From the NCBI GenBank assembly GCA_001580565.1, contig LRBF01000267.1, positions 1-64,000 on the forward strand: a stretch of 64,000 nt of DNA. The letters are read 5' to 3'. This stretch comes from Caballeronia megalochromosomata. Lineage in GTDB: Bacteria > Pseudomonadota > Gammaproteobacteria > Burkholderiales > Burkholderiaceae. Shown here one piece after another: positions 44,535 through 53,592 of this stretch. Position 1 is the first letter of the stretch. The number at the start of each line of letters is the position of its first letter. The notes beneath the pieces were generated by a model. That model saw only the letters and a list, made by a program, of their open reading frames with translations. It did no database searches and was not told where the DNA came from. The position numbers and the translations under genes are program-made.

Positions 44535-45590
44535 CTACTGCTTGCTCGCCTCGTCCTGCGAAAACAGATCCCAGCTCGCCATGAACAGCGCCGCCACCAG
44601 CGGCCCGATCACGAACCCGTTGATGCCGAAGAGCGCCATCCCGCCGAGCGTCGAGATGAGCACGACCCAGTCCGGCATCTTCGTATCCTTGCCGACGAGA
44701 ATCGGGCGCAGCACGTTATCCACGAGCCCGATCACCACGACGCAGAACCCGACGAGAATCAGGCCCTTGATGATCTGCCCCGTCATGAAAAAGTAGATCG
44801 CCGCGGGCACCCAGATGATCGCCGCCCCGACCGCGGGCAACAGCGAAAGGAACCCCATCAGCACGCCCCACAACAGCGAGCCGCTGATCCCCAGAATCCA
44901 GAAAATCAGGCCGCCGAGCAATCCCTGCACGGCCGCGACCGCGATATTGCCCTTGACCGTCGCGCGCACGACCGTCGTAAACTTCGCGATCAGATGCTGC
45001 TTCGGTTCGGGATCGAGCGGAATCGCACGCCGGATGCGCCGGCCGATCTCGCCGCCATCGCGCAGCAGAAAGAACACCAGATAGAGCATCACGCCGAAGC
45101 TCACGACGAACTGGAACGTGTTCTGCCCGATCGAGAGCGCCTGCGTCGCGGCGAACTGGCTGATCTGCGACGCGCCTTCCATCAGCTTGCGCTGCACACC
45201 GGGGATGTCGTCCAGCCCGAAACGCCCGAGCAGCTGCTGCGCCGAAACCGGCAGCGCATGCAGCACGTGCTGGAAATACAGTCCGAAATTCAGGTCACCG
45301 CTCTTGATGCGCGCATAGACGAGGGCGACTTCCTGAACGAGCGTCACCGCGACGATCGCCAGCGGAATGATGACGATGAGGATCGCGGCGGCCAGCGTCG
45401 TCAGCGCGGCGAGATTGCGGCGCTTGCCGAAGCGCGCGGCGAGATAGCGTTGCATCGGCTGAAACAGGATCGCGAGAATCGCGCCCCAGAAGATCGCGCC
45501 GAAAAACGGCAGCAACACCCACGCGAGCGCGAGCGTCACGGCGCACAGCAGGATATGGAAAAAGTTCTGATGAACGGTGTGGTTATTCAT
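44535..45590 (-). CDS. AI-2E family transporter (PerM/YdiK-like)
   Basis: The 351-residue inner-membrane protein of PF01594 has about eight transmembrane segments; an amphipathic middle region lies between helix 3 and the rest. Typical motifs include PFFGAIFWGAILAILFQP near the N-terminus and LLSLLPAVGAAIIWVPAA and GLVDNVLRPILVG toward the C-terminus. The family name comes from TqsA, an AI-2 exporter; other members move Na/H or have no known substrate. It is monocistronic, divergent from rarD across 292 bp. Confidence 0.9.
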   Translation of the reverse strand: MNNHTVHQNFFHILLCAVTLALAWVLLPFFGAIFWGAILAILFQPMQRYLAARFGKRRNLAALTTLAAAILIVIIPLAIVAVTLVQEVALVYARIKSGDLNFGLYFQHVLHALPVSAQQLLGRFGLDDIPGVQRKLMEGASQISQFAATQALSIGQNTFQFVVSFGVMLYLVFFLLRDGGEIGRRIRRAIPLDPEPKQHLIAKFTTVVRATVKGNIAVAAVQGLLGGLIFWILGISGSLLWGVLMGFLSLLPAVGAAIIWVPAAIYFFMTGQIIKGLILVGFCVVVIGLVDNVLRPILVGKDTKMPDWVVLISTLGGMALFGINGFVIGPLVAALFMASWDLFSQDEASKQ

Positions 45591-45882
45591 TAGCGACCAG
45601 TAGGGCAGGCGAAAGGGCGAACGGCGATCGCGAGGCCGGCCATGCTAGCACGGCCCATCGGACGGCTTTCGCGCTCAGGGTTCGAGCAAGAATTCGTCCC
45701 AGGGTTCGCCGGGAGTCAGCCAATCGTGCCGATCGTGCGATCGCCGCTGGAGCCAAACCCCGCGCGTCGACTAAAATCCGGCTTCCAATCCTTGCGGAAC
45801 GCTTTCCCGTCCAACGGCGAGCGAGCGCGGGCGAACGAGCCGATCGTTCGTGCGCGGCCATGTCCGCCCTACGCATCGAATA

Positions 45883-46758
45883 ATGAATCCAGGCGTCATC
45901 TACGCGTTCGCGGCCTTTGCCATCTGGGGCCTTTTCCCGATTTATTTCAAGGCCTTGCATTCGATCGGCGCGCTCGAGATGCTCGCGCATCGCATGGCGT
46001 GGTCGATGGCCTTCCTGTTGATCGTCATGACCGTGCGCCGTCAGTGGACGTGGCTCGGCCCCGTTTTGCGCGACAAGCGGCTGCTCGCGCGTTTCGCTGC
46101 GAGCGCGGTCCTGCTGTCGGCGAACTGGGGCATCTATATCTGGGCGGTGAACGCCGGGCGCATCGTCGAGGCGAGTCTCGGCTACTTCATCAATCCGCTA
46201 GTCAATGTGTTGTTCGGGATGGCGTTCCTGCACGAGCGGCTACGGCCGGTGCAATGGATCGCGGTGACGATCGCCGCGCTCGGCGTGCTGTGGCTGACGT
46301 GGGTGAACGGCGCGCCGCCGTGGATCAGCCTGGCGCTCGCGCTGACGTTCGGCGGCTACGGGCTGCTGCGCAAGACCGCGTCGCTCGGCGCGCTCGAAGG
46401 GCTCACGCTCGAAACGATGCTGCTGTGCCCCGTCGCGCTGCTGTATCTCTTCTTCCTCAGTTCGCACGGCGGCAGCGGCTTCGCGCATGCGTCGCCGGGC
46501 GTCAAGCTGCTGCTCGCCGCGGCCGGTCCCGTGACCGCCGTGCCGCTTCTGCTTTTCGCGGCGGGCGCGCGGCGCATCCCGCTATCGATGCTCGGGCTCA
46601 TCCAGTACATCACGCCGTCGCTGCAATTGCTGATCGGCGTCGTGATCTATCAGGAATTCTTCGGGCACGATCAGTTGATCGGCTATGGCGCGATCTGGGC
46701 CGCGCTCGCGATTTACTCGCTCGAAGGCGTCTATCGCGCGCGCGCGGCCCGCGTCTGA
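45883..46758 (+). CDS. rarD: RarD family EamA-type permease
   Basis: The 291-residue, ten-helix DMT-superfamily transporter opens NPGVIYAFAAFAIWGLFPIY, with WGIYIWAVN and the conserved LGYFINPLVNVLFG, which distinguish RarD (chloramphenicol-sensitivity protein) from general EamA members. Substrate unknown. Start 45883 is preferred; an in-frame ATG at 45850 would add 11 residues. It is convergent with the aldo/keto reductase, 8 bp between stops. Confidence 0.9.
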   Translation: MNPGVIYAFAAFAIWGLFPIYFKALHSIGALEMLAHRMAWSMAFLLIVMTVRRQWTWLGPVLRDKRLLARFAASAVLLSANWGIYIWAVNAGRIVEASLGYFINPLVNVLFGMAFLHERLRPVQWIAVTIAALGVLWLTWVNGAPPWISLALALTFGGYGLLRKTASLGALEGLTLETMLLCPVALLYLFFLSSHGGSGFAHASPGVKLLLAAAGPVTAVPLLLFAAGARRIPLSMLGLIQYITPSLQLLIGVVIYQEFFGHDQLIGYGAIWAALAIYSLEGVYRARAARV

Positions 46759-46766
46759 AACGAGGC

Positions 46767-47762
46767 TCAGCGCAACGCGTCGCCGAAGCGATATTCGACC
46801 GTCGCCTCGTCGAGCTTCGCCTTGATTTCCGGGTCGATCGGCTGATCGACGGCCGCGAGCGTCTCGTTCAGTTGATCGGGCCGGCTCGCGCCGATGATCG
46901 CCGAGCTCACCGCCGGATTCGCCAGGACCCACGCGAGCGCGGTGCTCGCGAGCGAGCGTCCGGTCGGCGCGACGATCTTGTTGATCTGCTCGATGGTGTG
47001 AAACTCGCGTTCGTGCCAGTAACGCTGCGTGTACATCGCGCCCGCCTTGCCGACCGCGCCGGTGAAGCGGCCTTCGCTCGGGCCGGCGTCGAAGCGGTGC
47101 TTGCCGGTGAGCAAGCCGCCCGCGAGCGGGTTGTACGGAATCACGGCGAGACCTTCCTCGGTCGCGAGCGGCAGCAGTTCGCGCTCGATCTGCCGGAATA
47201 GCAGGTTGTAGCGCGGCTGCACGGAAACGAAACGCGCGGCGCGCAACACGTCCGAGCGCCCGAGCGCGCGCGCGAGCCGGTACGCCAGAAAATTCGATAC
47301 GCCGATATACCGCGCCTTGCCCTGCCGCACGATGATGTCGAGCGCTTCGAGGGTCTCGTCGAGCGGCGTGTCGTGATCGTCGTTGTGGAGCTGGTACAGG
47401 TCGACGTAATCCGTGTCGAGCCGCTTGAGCGACGCGTCGATCGCATCGAGCAGATGTTTCCTCGATGCACCCTTGTGCCACGCGAGCGGCCCCATTTCGT
47501 GCACGGCCTTGGTCGCGAGGATGTAATTGTCGCGACGACCCTTGAGCCAGCGGCCGACGATTTCCTCCGTGCGGCCCGCGAGATCATGCCCGCTGCCGAG
47601 CGGATAGACGTTCGCCGTGTCGATGAAATTGACGCCCGCGTCGGCCGCGCGATCCATGATGCTGCGCGAGACGTCTTCCTCGGTCTGCAGGCCGAAGGTC
47701 ATCGTGCCGAGCGTGAGACGCGAAACGGTGAGACCGGTATTGCCGAATTTGCGGTATTGCAC
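46767..47762 (-). CDS. Aldo/keto reductase
   Basis: The 331-residue NADPH-dependent AKR barrel has the N-terminal MQYRKFGNTGLTVSRL-type pattern (GTG start at 47762 with GGAG upstream). The tetrad Asp/Tyr is in NFIDTANVYPLG, Lys in LATKAV and His in LYQLHNDD; the cofactor motif is GASRPDQL near the end. It is likely a broad-specificity aldehyde or ketone reductase of the YghZ/tas-like subgroup. It lies downstream of the MFS pump gene by 54 bp on the same strand and may be co-transcribed. Confidence 0.9.
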   Translation of the reverse strand: MQYRKFGNTGLTVSRLTLGTMTFGLQTEEDVSRSIMDRAADAGVNFIDTANVYPLGSGHDLAGRTEEIVGRWLKGRRDNYILATKAVHEMGPLAWHKGASRKHLLDAIDASLKRLDTDYVDLYQLHNDDHDTPLDETLEALDIIVRQGKARYIGVSNFLAYRLARALGRSDVLRAARFVSVQPRYNLLFRQIERELLPLATEEGLAVIPYNPLAGGLLTGKHRFDAGPSEGRFTGAVGKAGAMYTQRYWHEREFHTIEQINKIVAPTGRSLASTALAWVLANPAVSSAIIGASRPDQLNETLAAVDQPIDPEIKAKLDEATVEYRFGDALR

Positions 47763-47816
47763 GGTTGCGCTCCAGAAGAAAACGATTCGCCGGGACCGAC
47801 AGAATAGCCGCAACCG

Positions 47817-49202
47817 TCAGGACGTGCCGGCGCGGGCGGGCGCGGCGGCTTGCGGCGCGGAATCGAGATAGCGGAACACCACGCCCGAGAGCAGCGTCAC
47901 CACGCCCATGCACACGAAGCTCAGCCTGAAGCCGGTCGCGGTGGAGAACGGTCCCTGGAACAACTGCACGAGCGAGCCGCCGATCGATACGCCCAGGCCG
48001 ATCGCGAGCATCTGGACCATCGAGAACAGGCTGTTGCCGCTGCCCGCGTCCTTGCTCGAGAGGCCTTTCAGCGTGACGCTGTTCATGGCGGCGAACTGCA
48101 TCGAGTTGCACGCGCCGAACACGACGAGGATCGCGATTTCGACGACGAGCGGCAACGTCGGCGAGAACAGCGCGAACGCGACGATCGACGCGCCCACGAG
48201 CGCCGTGTTCACGAGCAGGAACATGTCGTAGCCATGGCGCTTCACGAGCTGCGCGATCCAGCGCTTGCTGAGCGTGCCGGCGATGGCGATCGGCAACATC
48301 ATCAGGCCCGAATGCAGCGGACTGTAGCCGAGTTCGAGCTGCATCAGGAGCGGCAACAGGAAAGGCACCGCGCTCGAACCGATGCGGCACAGCAGATTGC
48401 CGACCAGCCCGACGCTGAAGTTCGGCTCTTGAAAGAGCGCGAGATGAAAGATCGGATTGCGCTTGCGCCGCGCGTACGGCACATACGCGAACGCCGACAC
48501 CGCCGCGAGCGCGAAGAGCGCGGCGGACACCGCGCCGCGATGGGTCTCGACGGGCGAATCGAGCGCGAGCGAGAACGACACCATGCACATCGACAGCAAT
48601 CCGCAGCCGACGAAGTCGAAGGGCGGGGCATCGTGAAGCGTGTCGTTCGGCAGGAAGCGCTGTACCGCGTAGAGACCGACCGCGCCGATCGGCACGTTGA
48701 TCAGGAAGATCCAGTGCCACGAAAACGATTCGACGAACCAGCCGCCGAGCGTCGGGCCGAGAATCGGACCGACCTGGCCGGCGACGGAAATCATCGCGAG
48801 CGCGGAGACGTAGGCTTCGCCCGAGACAGCGCGCAACACGGCGAGACGCCCGATCGGCAGCAGCATCGAGCCGCCGATGCCCTGCAGCACGCGCGCGAGC
48901 ACGAGTTGATTCAGCGAATGCGCGCCCGCGCAGGCGAGCGAGCCGATGACAAACAGCGAGATCGAAACGAGATAGACGCGGCGCGTGCCGAAGCGGTCGG
49001 CGAGCCAGCCGGAGGCGGGCGTGAAGAGCGCCATCGTGAGCGTGTAGGCGACGACGATCGACTGCATCGCGAGCGGCGCGGCGCCGAGGCTGCGCGCGAT
49101 GGAGGGCAGCGCCGTGTTCACGATGGTCGTGTCGAGCGCCTGCATGAAAAAGCCCACGGCGACGATCCAGAGCAGTGCCGTGTGCGAAGAACTTTTGGTC
49201 AT
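47817..49202 (-). CDS. MFS drug-efflux transporter, DHA2 (EmrB/QacA) family
   Basis: The 461-residue protein has about 13-14 hydrophobic segments and the DHA2 motif D1 near the N-terminus (LDTTIVNTALPSIARSLG), plus motif A (GWLADRFGTRRVY) and motif C-like GPTLGGWFV. These are proton-drug antiporters that expel hydrophobic toxins or solvents. Start 49202 gives the usual N-terminus; an upstream ATG at 49259 would add 19 residues, and neither has a good ribosome site. It is divergent from a LysR regulator gene (49353), its most likely controller. Confidence 0.88.
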   Translation of the reverse strand: MTKSSSHTALLWIVAVGFFMQALDTTIVNTALPSIARSLGAAPLAMQSIVVAYTLTMALFTPASGWLADRFGTRRVYLVSISLFVIGSLACAGAHSLNQLVLARVLQGIGGSMLLPIGRLAVLRAVSGEAYVSALAMISVAGQVGPILGPTLGGWFVESFSWHWIFLINVPIGAVGLYAVQRFLPNDTLHDAPPFDFVGCGLLSMCMVSFSLALDSPVETHRGAVSAALFALAAVSAFAYVPYARRKRNPIFHLALFQEPNFSVGLVGNLLCRIGSSAVPFLLPLLMQLELGYSPLHSGLMMLPIAIAGTLSKRWIAQLVKRHGYDMFLLVNTALVGASIVAFALFSPTLPLVVEIAILVVFGACNSMQFAAMNSVTLKGLSSKDAGSGNSLFSMVQMLAIGLGVSIGGSLVQLFQGPFSTATGFRLSFVCMGVVTLLSGVVFRYLDSAPQAAAPARAGTS

Positions 49203-49317
49203 GTGGGAAGCGGGGTTGCGGTCGGCGCGCGACGAAGAAAGCCGTTTTAAAACAGACACATCGCGATATGTGAAATGTTAATGACTTAGGGCGTTATCGG
49301 GAAGACCGCTAACCGCA

Positions 49318-49334
49318 TTGACTGTCATCGTCAA
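49318..49334. promoter_or_regulatory. Dyad in MFS-LysR intergenic region
   Basis: TTGAC-N7-GTCAA (49318-49322 and 49330-49334) is a perfect 5-bp inverted repeat with the size and symmetry of LysR-type binding sites. It overlaps the position expected for the LysR gene leader, suitable for autoregulation and control of the divergent pump. Confidence 0.45.
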
Positions 49335-49352
49335 ACCCGATCACAATGACGC

Positions 49353-50213
49353 ATGCTCAATCCAGTCTGGCTGAACACGTTCGCGACCGTGGCCGCGTCG
49401 CACAGTTTTACCGATGCGGGACGGCAACTGGGCCTTCGACAATCCAGCGTCTCCGAGCATATCCGGCGTCTGGAGGAAAGCGTCGGCCGACGCCTGTTCG
49501 TGCGCGACACGCATTCGCTCGCGCTCACCGCCGACGGCGAAGCGATGCTGGTCCACGCTCGCGTGATCCTCGAAGCCATGGCGCACGCGCAGTCGCAATT
49601 CAGCTCGCCGCGCCTGCGCGGACGCGTGCGGCTCGGCTCATCGGACGACATCGCGCTCGGGCCGCTGCCGAGCGTGCTGGCGGCGTTTCGCGACACGCAT
49701 CCGGACGTCGAGCTGGAAATCACGATCGGCATGACGGGGCGTCTCTACCAGATGGTCGATGCGGGCGAGCTCGATCTCGCGGTCGGCAAGCGACGTATGG
49801 GCGATGCGCGCGGCACGCGGCTTTTTTCCGGGCGCCTCGAATGGCTCGCGAAACCCGGCACCGTCGTCGATACGAGCGAGCCGTTGCCGCTTATCCTCGT
49901 CTCGGAACCGAGCGTCACGCGCGGCGTCGTGCTCGATTCGCTCGCGATGACCGGCGCGAGCTGGCAGATGGTCTGCACGAGCAGCAGCCACGCGGGTTGC
50001 ATCGCCGCGGCGCGTGGCGGGCTCGGTCTGACCGTGCGTTCGCATTTTCTGGCGGCGCGGGGACTGGCGCCGCCCGTGAATCGCGCGGAGCTGCCGGAAT
50101 TGCCCGAAGTGGAATTCATCGCGTTCGGCGCGAAACATCTGAGCCGTCCGGCCGAAACCTTGCTACAGCTTCTCGAGAACAGCGACCTGCGCGGCGAATG
50201 GGACGGCGAATGA
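49353..50213 (+). CDS. LysR family transcriptional regulator
   Basis: The 286-residue regulator has an N-terminal winged HTH (LNTFATVAASHSFTDAGRQL, LRQSSVSEHIRRLEESVGRR) and a C-terminal substrate-binding domain from about residue 88 (GRVRLGSSDDIALGPLPSVL). Divergence from the MFS gene suggests it controls that pump in response to an unknown effector. The tannase-family gene 126 bp downstream in the same direction is a second possible target. Confidence 0.9.
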   Translation: MLNPVWLNTFATVAASHSFTDAGRQLGLRQSSVSEHIRRLEESVGRRLFVRDTHSLALTADGEAMLVHARVILEAMAHAQSQFSSPRLRGRVRLGSSDDIALGPLPSVLAAFRDTHPDVELEITIGMTGRLYQMVDAGELDLAVGKRRMGDARGTRLFSGRLEWLAKPGTVVDTSEPLPLILVSEPSVTRGVVLDSLAMTGASWQMVCTSSSHAGCIAAARGGLGLTVRSHFLAARGLAPPVNRAELPELPEVEFIAFGAKHLSRPAETLLQLLENSDLRGEWDGE

Positions 50214-50339
50214 AATCGAAAGCTAACGCGGGAGGGCAGGGACGCGGGTTGTGCCGCAGCAACGGCCGGCAGACCCGAATGGCTATCGGCAATCGGTTCT
50301 TATATATTGTGCGGCGTTTGAAGTAGCCACTTCCAAGAC

Positions 50340-51998
50340 GTGTTCCGCTTCTTCCGCCTACTTTCCTCCGATGTATTTCTCCTCCGTGCGCTGCTTGCGG
50401 TGATCGCGCTCGCGGGGTTTTCGCACGCCCATGCTGCAGCGTACGTGGCGAAGCACTGCGACGACCTCGAAGGCAAGATCGTGCCGGCGTCGATCATCGG
50501 CCTGCCGACGCGCGGCGCGACGATCGTCTCCGCGTGGGTCGTGAAGGCAGCCGCGCCCGGCAACCGCAACGGCGAGTATTGCCGTATCACGGGCTTCATC
50601 AAGGCGCTGCAGGATTCGACGCCCGACATCCGCTTCGAAGTCAATCTGCCGAGCCGGTGGAACGGTCGCGCGCTGCAGATGGGCGGCGGCGGCTACAACG
50701 GCACGATCGTCTCCGGCACCGAACCGATGCCGTTCGCGCCCGACTCGACGCCGCTCGCGCGCGGCTACGCGACCTTCGGCTCGGATTCGGGGCACGTCGG
50801 CAACGCGGGCCGCGCGGATTTCGCGGGCAACGACGAGGCCATCGTCAATTTCGGCTTCGGGCATCTCAAGAAAACGCGCGACGTCGCGCTCGCGCTGATC
50901 CAGATGGGCTACGGGCGCACGCCCGAGAAAACCTACTTCGCGGGCGGCTCGACCGGCGGGCGCGAGGGTTTCACCGTGATCGAGCGCTTTCCGAACGACT
51001 ACGACGGCGTGATTGCCAACGCGCCCGCGATCAACTTCACCGGCGTGCGGCTGATGGGCGTGAAGGTCGGGCAGGCGTCGTACGCGAAGCCGGGCGGCTT
51101 CGTCGGGCTCGCGCAGCAGCGGCGCGTGTTCGAGACCGTCGTGCACGATTGCGACCGGCTCGACGGCGCGGCGGACGGCATCGTCGGCAATGTGGAGGCG
51201 TGCAGGAAGCTGGAGCCGCAGATCATCGCGTCGCTGCGCTGCGCGAACGGGCAGCGCCCGTCCTTGCGCGATAGTTGTCTCTCGGACGCGCAGATCGACA
51301 CGCTGGAAACGCTGCGCGACGGCGTCACGTTGCCGTATCCGCTCGCGTATGGCGTCGATACTTATCCGGGCTACAACGTGTTTCAGGGCGTGGATTTCTC
51401 CGGCACGCTCGGTCTCGGCGACTCGCCGACGCTCCTGAATCCGCCGACGTTCGCCGCGAACGGCTATCTCTTCGCACAAGGCGACGCGTACATCCGTCAC
51501 TTCGTCACGCGCGATCTCGGCTTCAGCGCGCTGACCTTCGACCTCGACAATCCCGGCGGCTTCAAGCAGCGCCTCTTGACGCTCGCGTACACCGTCGGCG
51601 CGATGAACCCGGACTTCTCCGCGTTCATCGCGCACGGCGGCAAGCTCATCGCGATGCACGGCCTCGCCGACGAAGTCATCAGCCCGAACCAGACGATCGC
51701 GTTCTATCACGGACTCATCGACCGCTACGGAAAGGACACCGTCGACGCGTTCATGCGGCTCTACATGGTGCCGGGTTTTCAGCACGGCAACGGCGTGTTC
51801 ATTCCCGCGTGGGACGAACTCGGCGCGCTCGACGAATGGGTGAGCAACGGCGTCGCGCCGGAAACGCTCGTCGGCAGCGACATCGCGCCGGCGACCAACG
51901 GACGCACACGGCCGATCTGTCGTTATCCGAACTATCCGCGTTATCTCGGCCGCGGCAGCATCAATGTCGCGGCGAATTTCCGCTGCGTGGAGCCTTGA
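50340..51998 (+). CDS. Tannase/feruloyl esterase family protein, exported
   Basis: The 552-residue secreted hydrolase (PF07519) has a GTG start, a signal peptide of about 33 residues (ending SHAHAAA) and mature sequence YVAKHCDDLEGKIVP. The nucleophile motif is FAGGSTGGREG, preceded by GSDSGHVGNAG, with the catalytic Asp/His pair late in the protein (HGLADEVISP and PGFQHGNGVF). Cysteines flanking the active site may pair as in fungal tannase. It would cleave ester bonds of gallates or hydroxycinnamates. Substrate specificity is unproven. Confidence 0.88.
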   Translation: MFRFFRLLSSDVFLLRALLAVIALAGFSHAHAAAYVAKHCDDLEGKIVPASIIGLPTRGATIVSAWVVKAAAPGNRNGEYCRITGFIKALQDSTPDIRFEVNLPSRWNGRALQMGGGGYNGTIVSGTEPMPFAPDSTPLARGYATFGSDSGHVGNAGRADFAGNDEAIVNFGFGHLKKTRDVALALIQMGYGRTPEKTYFAGGSTGGREGFTVIERFPNDYDGVIANAPAINFTGVRLMGVKVGQASYAKPGGFVGLAQQRRVFETVVHDCDRLDGAADGIVGNVEACRKLEPQIIASLRCANGQRPSLRDSCLSDAQIDTLETLRDGVTLPYPLAYGVDTYPGYNVFQGVDFSGTLGLGDSPTLLNPPTFAANGYLFAQGDAYIRHFVTRDLGFSALTFDLDNPGGFKQRLLTLAYTVGAMNPDFSAFIAHGGKLIAMHGLADEVISPNQTIAFYHGLIDRYGKDTVDAFMRLYMVPGFQHGNGVFIPAWDELGALDEWVSNGVAPETLVGSDIAPATNGRTRPICRYPNYPRYLGRGSINVAANFRCVEP

Positions 51999-52007
51999 GC
52001 CGCTGCA

Positions 52008-52418
52008 TCATCCGAGCGCGTTCGCATGGCCGCCCGCGATGCGCGGCCAGTGCTTCGCAAGCCAGCGCGACACGAGCCCGCGCCGTGCGTCACGATAAGA
52101 CGTGAGCGACACCTCGATCGGCTGATCGCCTTCTGACGTGAGCCATACGCGCTCGCCGCGCGACAGGCGCACGACATCGCCGGGCTTCATCCAGTAGTCG
52201 TACGGATCGCGATGACGCGTGACCCAAAGGGCACACGCGGACGCATCGCCGATGCGCAACTCGGCATCGCGCGTGAGCCGCCACGACACCATCTGATGCG
52301 GATGCACTTCGATATAGACCACGACGCGCGCGCCCGATGCGCCCGATGCGCTCAGGCGCCCCGACGCCACGCCGTGGCCGACTTCATGCCGCGCAAATCC
52401 TTGCGATAGTTCTTCCAT
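52008..52418 (-). CDS. DUF2917 domain protein
   Basis: The 136-residue cytosolic protein matches the DUF2917 pattern: HPHQMVSWRLTRDAELRI, then ALWVTRHRDPYDYWMKPGD, then RVWLTSEGDQPIEV, a beta-rich cupin-like sandwich common in Burkholderia. Function unknown. The start at 52418 has GGAGAG upstream; a longer reading to 52469 is less likely. It is convergent with the tannase gene, 9 bp between. A promoter, microORF and terminator lie just upstream and may control it. Confidence 0.82.
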   Translation of the reverse strand: MEELSQGFARHEVGHGVASGRLSASGASGARVVVYIEVHPHQMVSWRLTRDAELRIGDASACALWVTRHRDPYDYWMKPGDVVRLSRGERVWLTSEGDQPIEVSLTSYRDARRGLVSRWLAKHWPRIAGGHANALG

Positions 52419-52461
52419 CTCTGCTCTCCATGATGTGAGCCGAAGACGGAACCTTGCACGC

Positions 52462-52496
52462 AAAAACAAGAAGGCCCCGTCTTGCGGCGGGGCCTT
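52462..52496 (-). terminator. Terminator/attenuator upstream of the DUF2917 gene
   Basis: Minus-strand 9-bp GC-rich stem (52488-52496 and 52471-52479, 8-nt loop), then CTTGTTTTT. It lies 44 bp upstream of the DUF2917 start codon, so it either ends a small RNA or attenuates the downstream gene. Confidence 0.85.
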
Positions 52497-52613
52497 CGGA
52501 ATCTGTTTGCTTGCCTGTCTCGCTAGCGCACACGCTGTCCCGATGACCCGCCACGGATGGCGTTCATACGGTTTTTAATCGCGGCGATGGAGAGAATGAG
52601 GGCTGCGTGCATG
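52462..52613 (-). ncRNA. Candidate small RNA or leaderless microORF transcript
   Basis: A transcript starting near 52613 from the promoter at 52620-52649 would end at the terminator 52462-52496, giving about 150 nt. It contains a 29-codon frame (52612-52523, minus) beginning MHAALILSIAAI and ending GQRVR, whose ATG falls at the predicted start site, so it would be leaderless. Amino acid content shows no obvious regulatory codon run. It could be an sRNA, a leaderless microprotein or an attenuation leader for the DUF2917 gene. No homology was checked. Confidence 0.5.
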
Positions 52614-52619
52614 TGTTGC

Positions 52620-52649
52620 AGTATCGTGTGGCGCAAGGGCGCTTGTCAA
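52620..52649 (-). promoter_or_regulatory. Sigma-70-like promoter for the 52462-52613 transcript
   Basis: Minus strand TTGACA (52644-52649), a perfect -35, an 18-bp spacer and GATACT (52620-52625). It is the strongest -35 seen in the window outside the vapBC region. Confidence 0.65.
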
Positions 52650-52753
52650 TATCGAGATAGATGCGCGATGCAAACGCCAAGCGAGGCGGGCCTTGCCGAC
52701 GCGCGCGCGACGGTTTAACTTGAACGCTATCAAACACCTTTCGGAGGCTCGTC

Positions 52754-53107
52754 GTGGCATATCTGCTACTCATCATGGAACCGGTCGAACAGCGCGAAGG
52801 GCGCACGCAGGAGGAGGGGCGCGAGGCGTATCGCCAGATGGGGGAGTTCGCCGAGGGACTCAAGGCGCGCGGCGTGCTGCGCGCGGTCGAATCGCTGACA
52901 TCGCTGAAGGATGCGTCGCGAGTCACGCTCGCCGATGGCGATACGCGCGTCGTCGACGGACCGTTCGCCGAGGCCAAGGAAATGATCGGCGGCTTTTTCC
53001 TGATCGATTGCGAAACGCACGCGCAAGCGCTCGCGATTGCGGCCGAATGCCCGGCGGCGAAGTGGTGCACCATCGAAGTCCGCAAGGTCGGGCCGTGTTA
53101 TTCGTGA
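52754..53107 (+). CDS. YCII-related (DGPF) protein
   Basis: The 117-residue protein has a small dimeric ferredoxin-like alpha-beta fold of the YCII family. The sequence DGPFAEAKEMIGGFF contains the DGPF signature that gives this subgroup its name, and the opening AYLLLIMEP is typical. Function unknown; proteins of this type regularly accompany ECF sigma factors with C-terminal extensions (ECF42). GGAGG lies upstream of the start. The sigma factor gene follows after the VOC gene. Confidence 0.88.
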   Translation: MAYLLLIMEPVEQREGRTQEEGREAYRQMGEFAEGLKARGVLRAVESLTSLKDASRVTLADGDTRVVDGPFAEAKEMIGGFFLIDCETHAQALAIAAECPAAKWCTIEVRKVGPCYS

Positions 53108-53193
53108 AGTTCGTGTCGATTTTCGTGCGCGCGGATCGTCGTGCATGTAACGGCTGCGATGCCGCTTAACGATCCCATCCGGAGACCTCAGTC

Positions 53194-53592
53194 ATGCATA
53201 AACAAATCTTCGTGAACCTGCCGGTTCGCGATCTCAAGCGTTCGATGACCTTCTTCAAGGAACTGGGTTTGAGCTTCGACCCGGCCTTCACGAACGACGA
53301 CGCCGCGTGCCTCGTCATCGGTGAAAACATTTACGCGATGCTGCTCGTCGAAACGTTCTTCCAGACCTTCACGGCAAAGCCGATCGTCGACGCGCACGCA
53401 AGCACCGAGACACTCGTGTGTCTGTCGTGCGAGAGCAGGGCGGAAGTGGACGAGCTCGTCGCGAAGGCCGTCGCCGCGGGTGGGCGCGCGCCGCGTGAGC
53501 CCCAGGATCACGGCTTCATGTACGGCCACGGCTTCGAGGATCTCGATGGCCATATCTGGGAACTCGTGCACATGAATCCGGAAGCGGCGTGA
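53194..53592 (+). CDS. VOC family (glyoxalase/bleomycin-resistance-like) protein
   Basis: The 132-residue vicinal-oxygen-chelate fold protein opens FVNLPVRDLKRSMTFFKELG and ends with FEDLDGHIWELVHMN, which holds the family's Glu. The DHGFMYGHGFED segment provides a possible metal ligand. Such proteins are often of unknown substrate. Its stop overlaps the GTG start of the sigma factor gene by GTGA (53589-53592), so translation is coupled. Confidence 0.88.
   Translation: MHKQIFVNLPVRDLKRSMTFFKELGLSFDPAFTNDDAACLVIGENIYAMLLVETFFQTFTAKPIVDAHASTETLVCLSCESRAEVDELVAKAVAAGGRAPREPQDHGFMYGHGFEDLDGHIWELVHMNPEAA

Noticed and set aside
52575..52760. 61-codon minus-strand frame crossing the sRNA promoter
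   Set aside because: It covers the strong promoter and the divergent YCII start, with no ribosome site.
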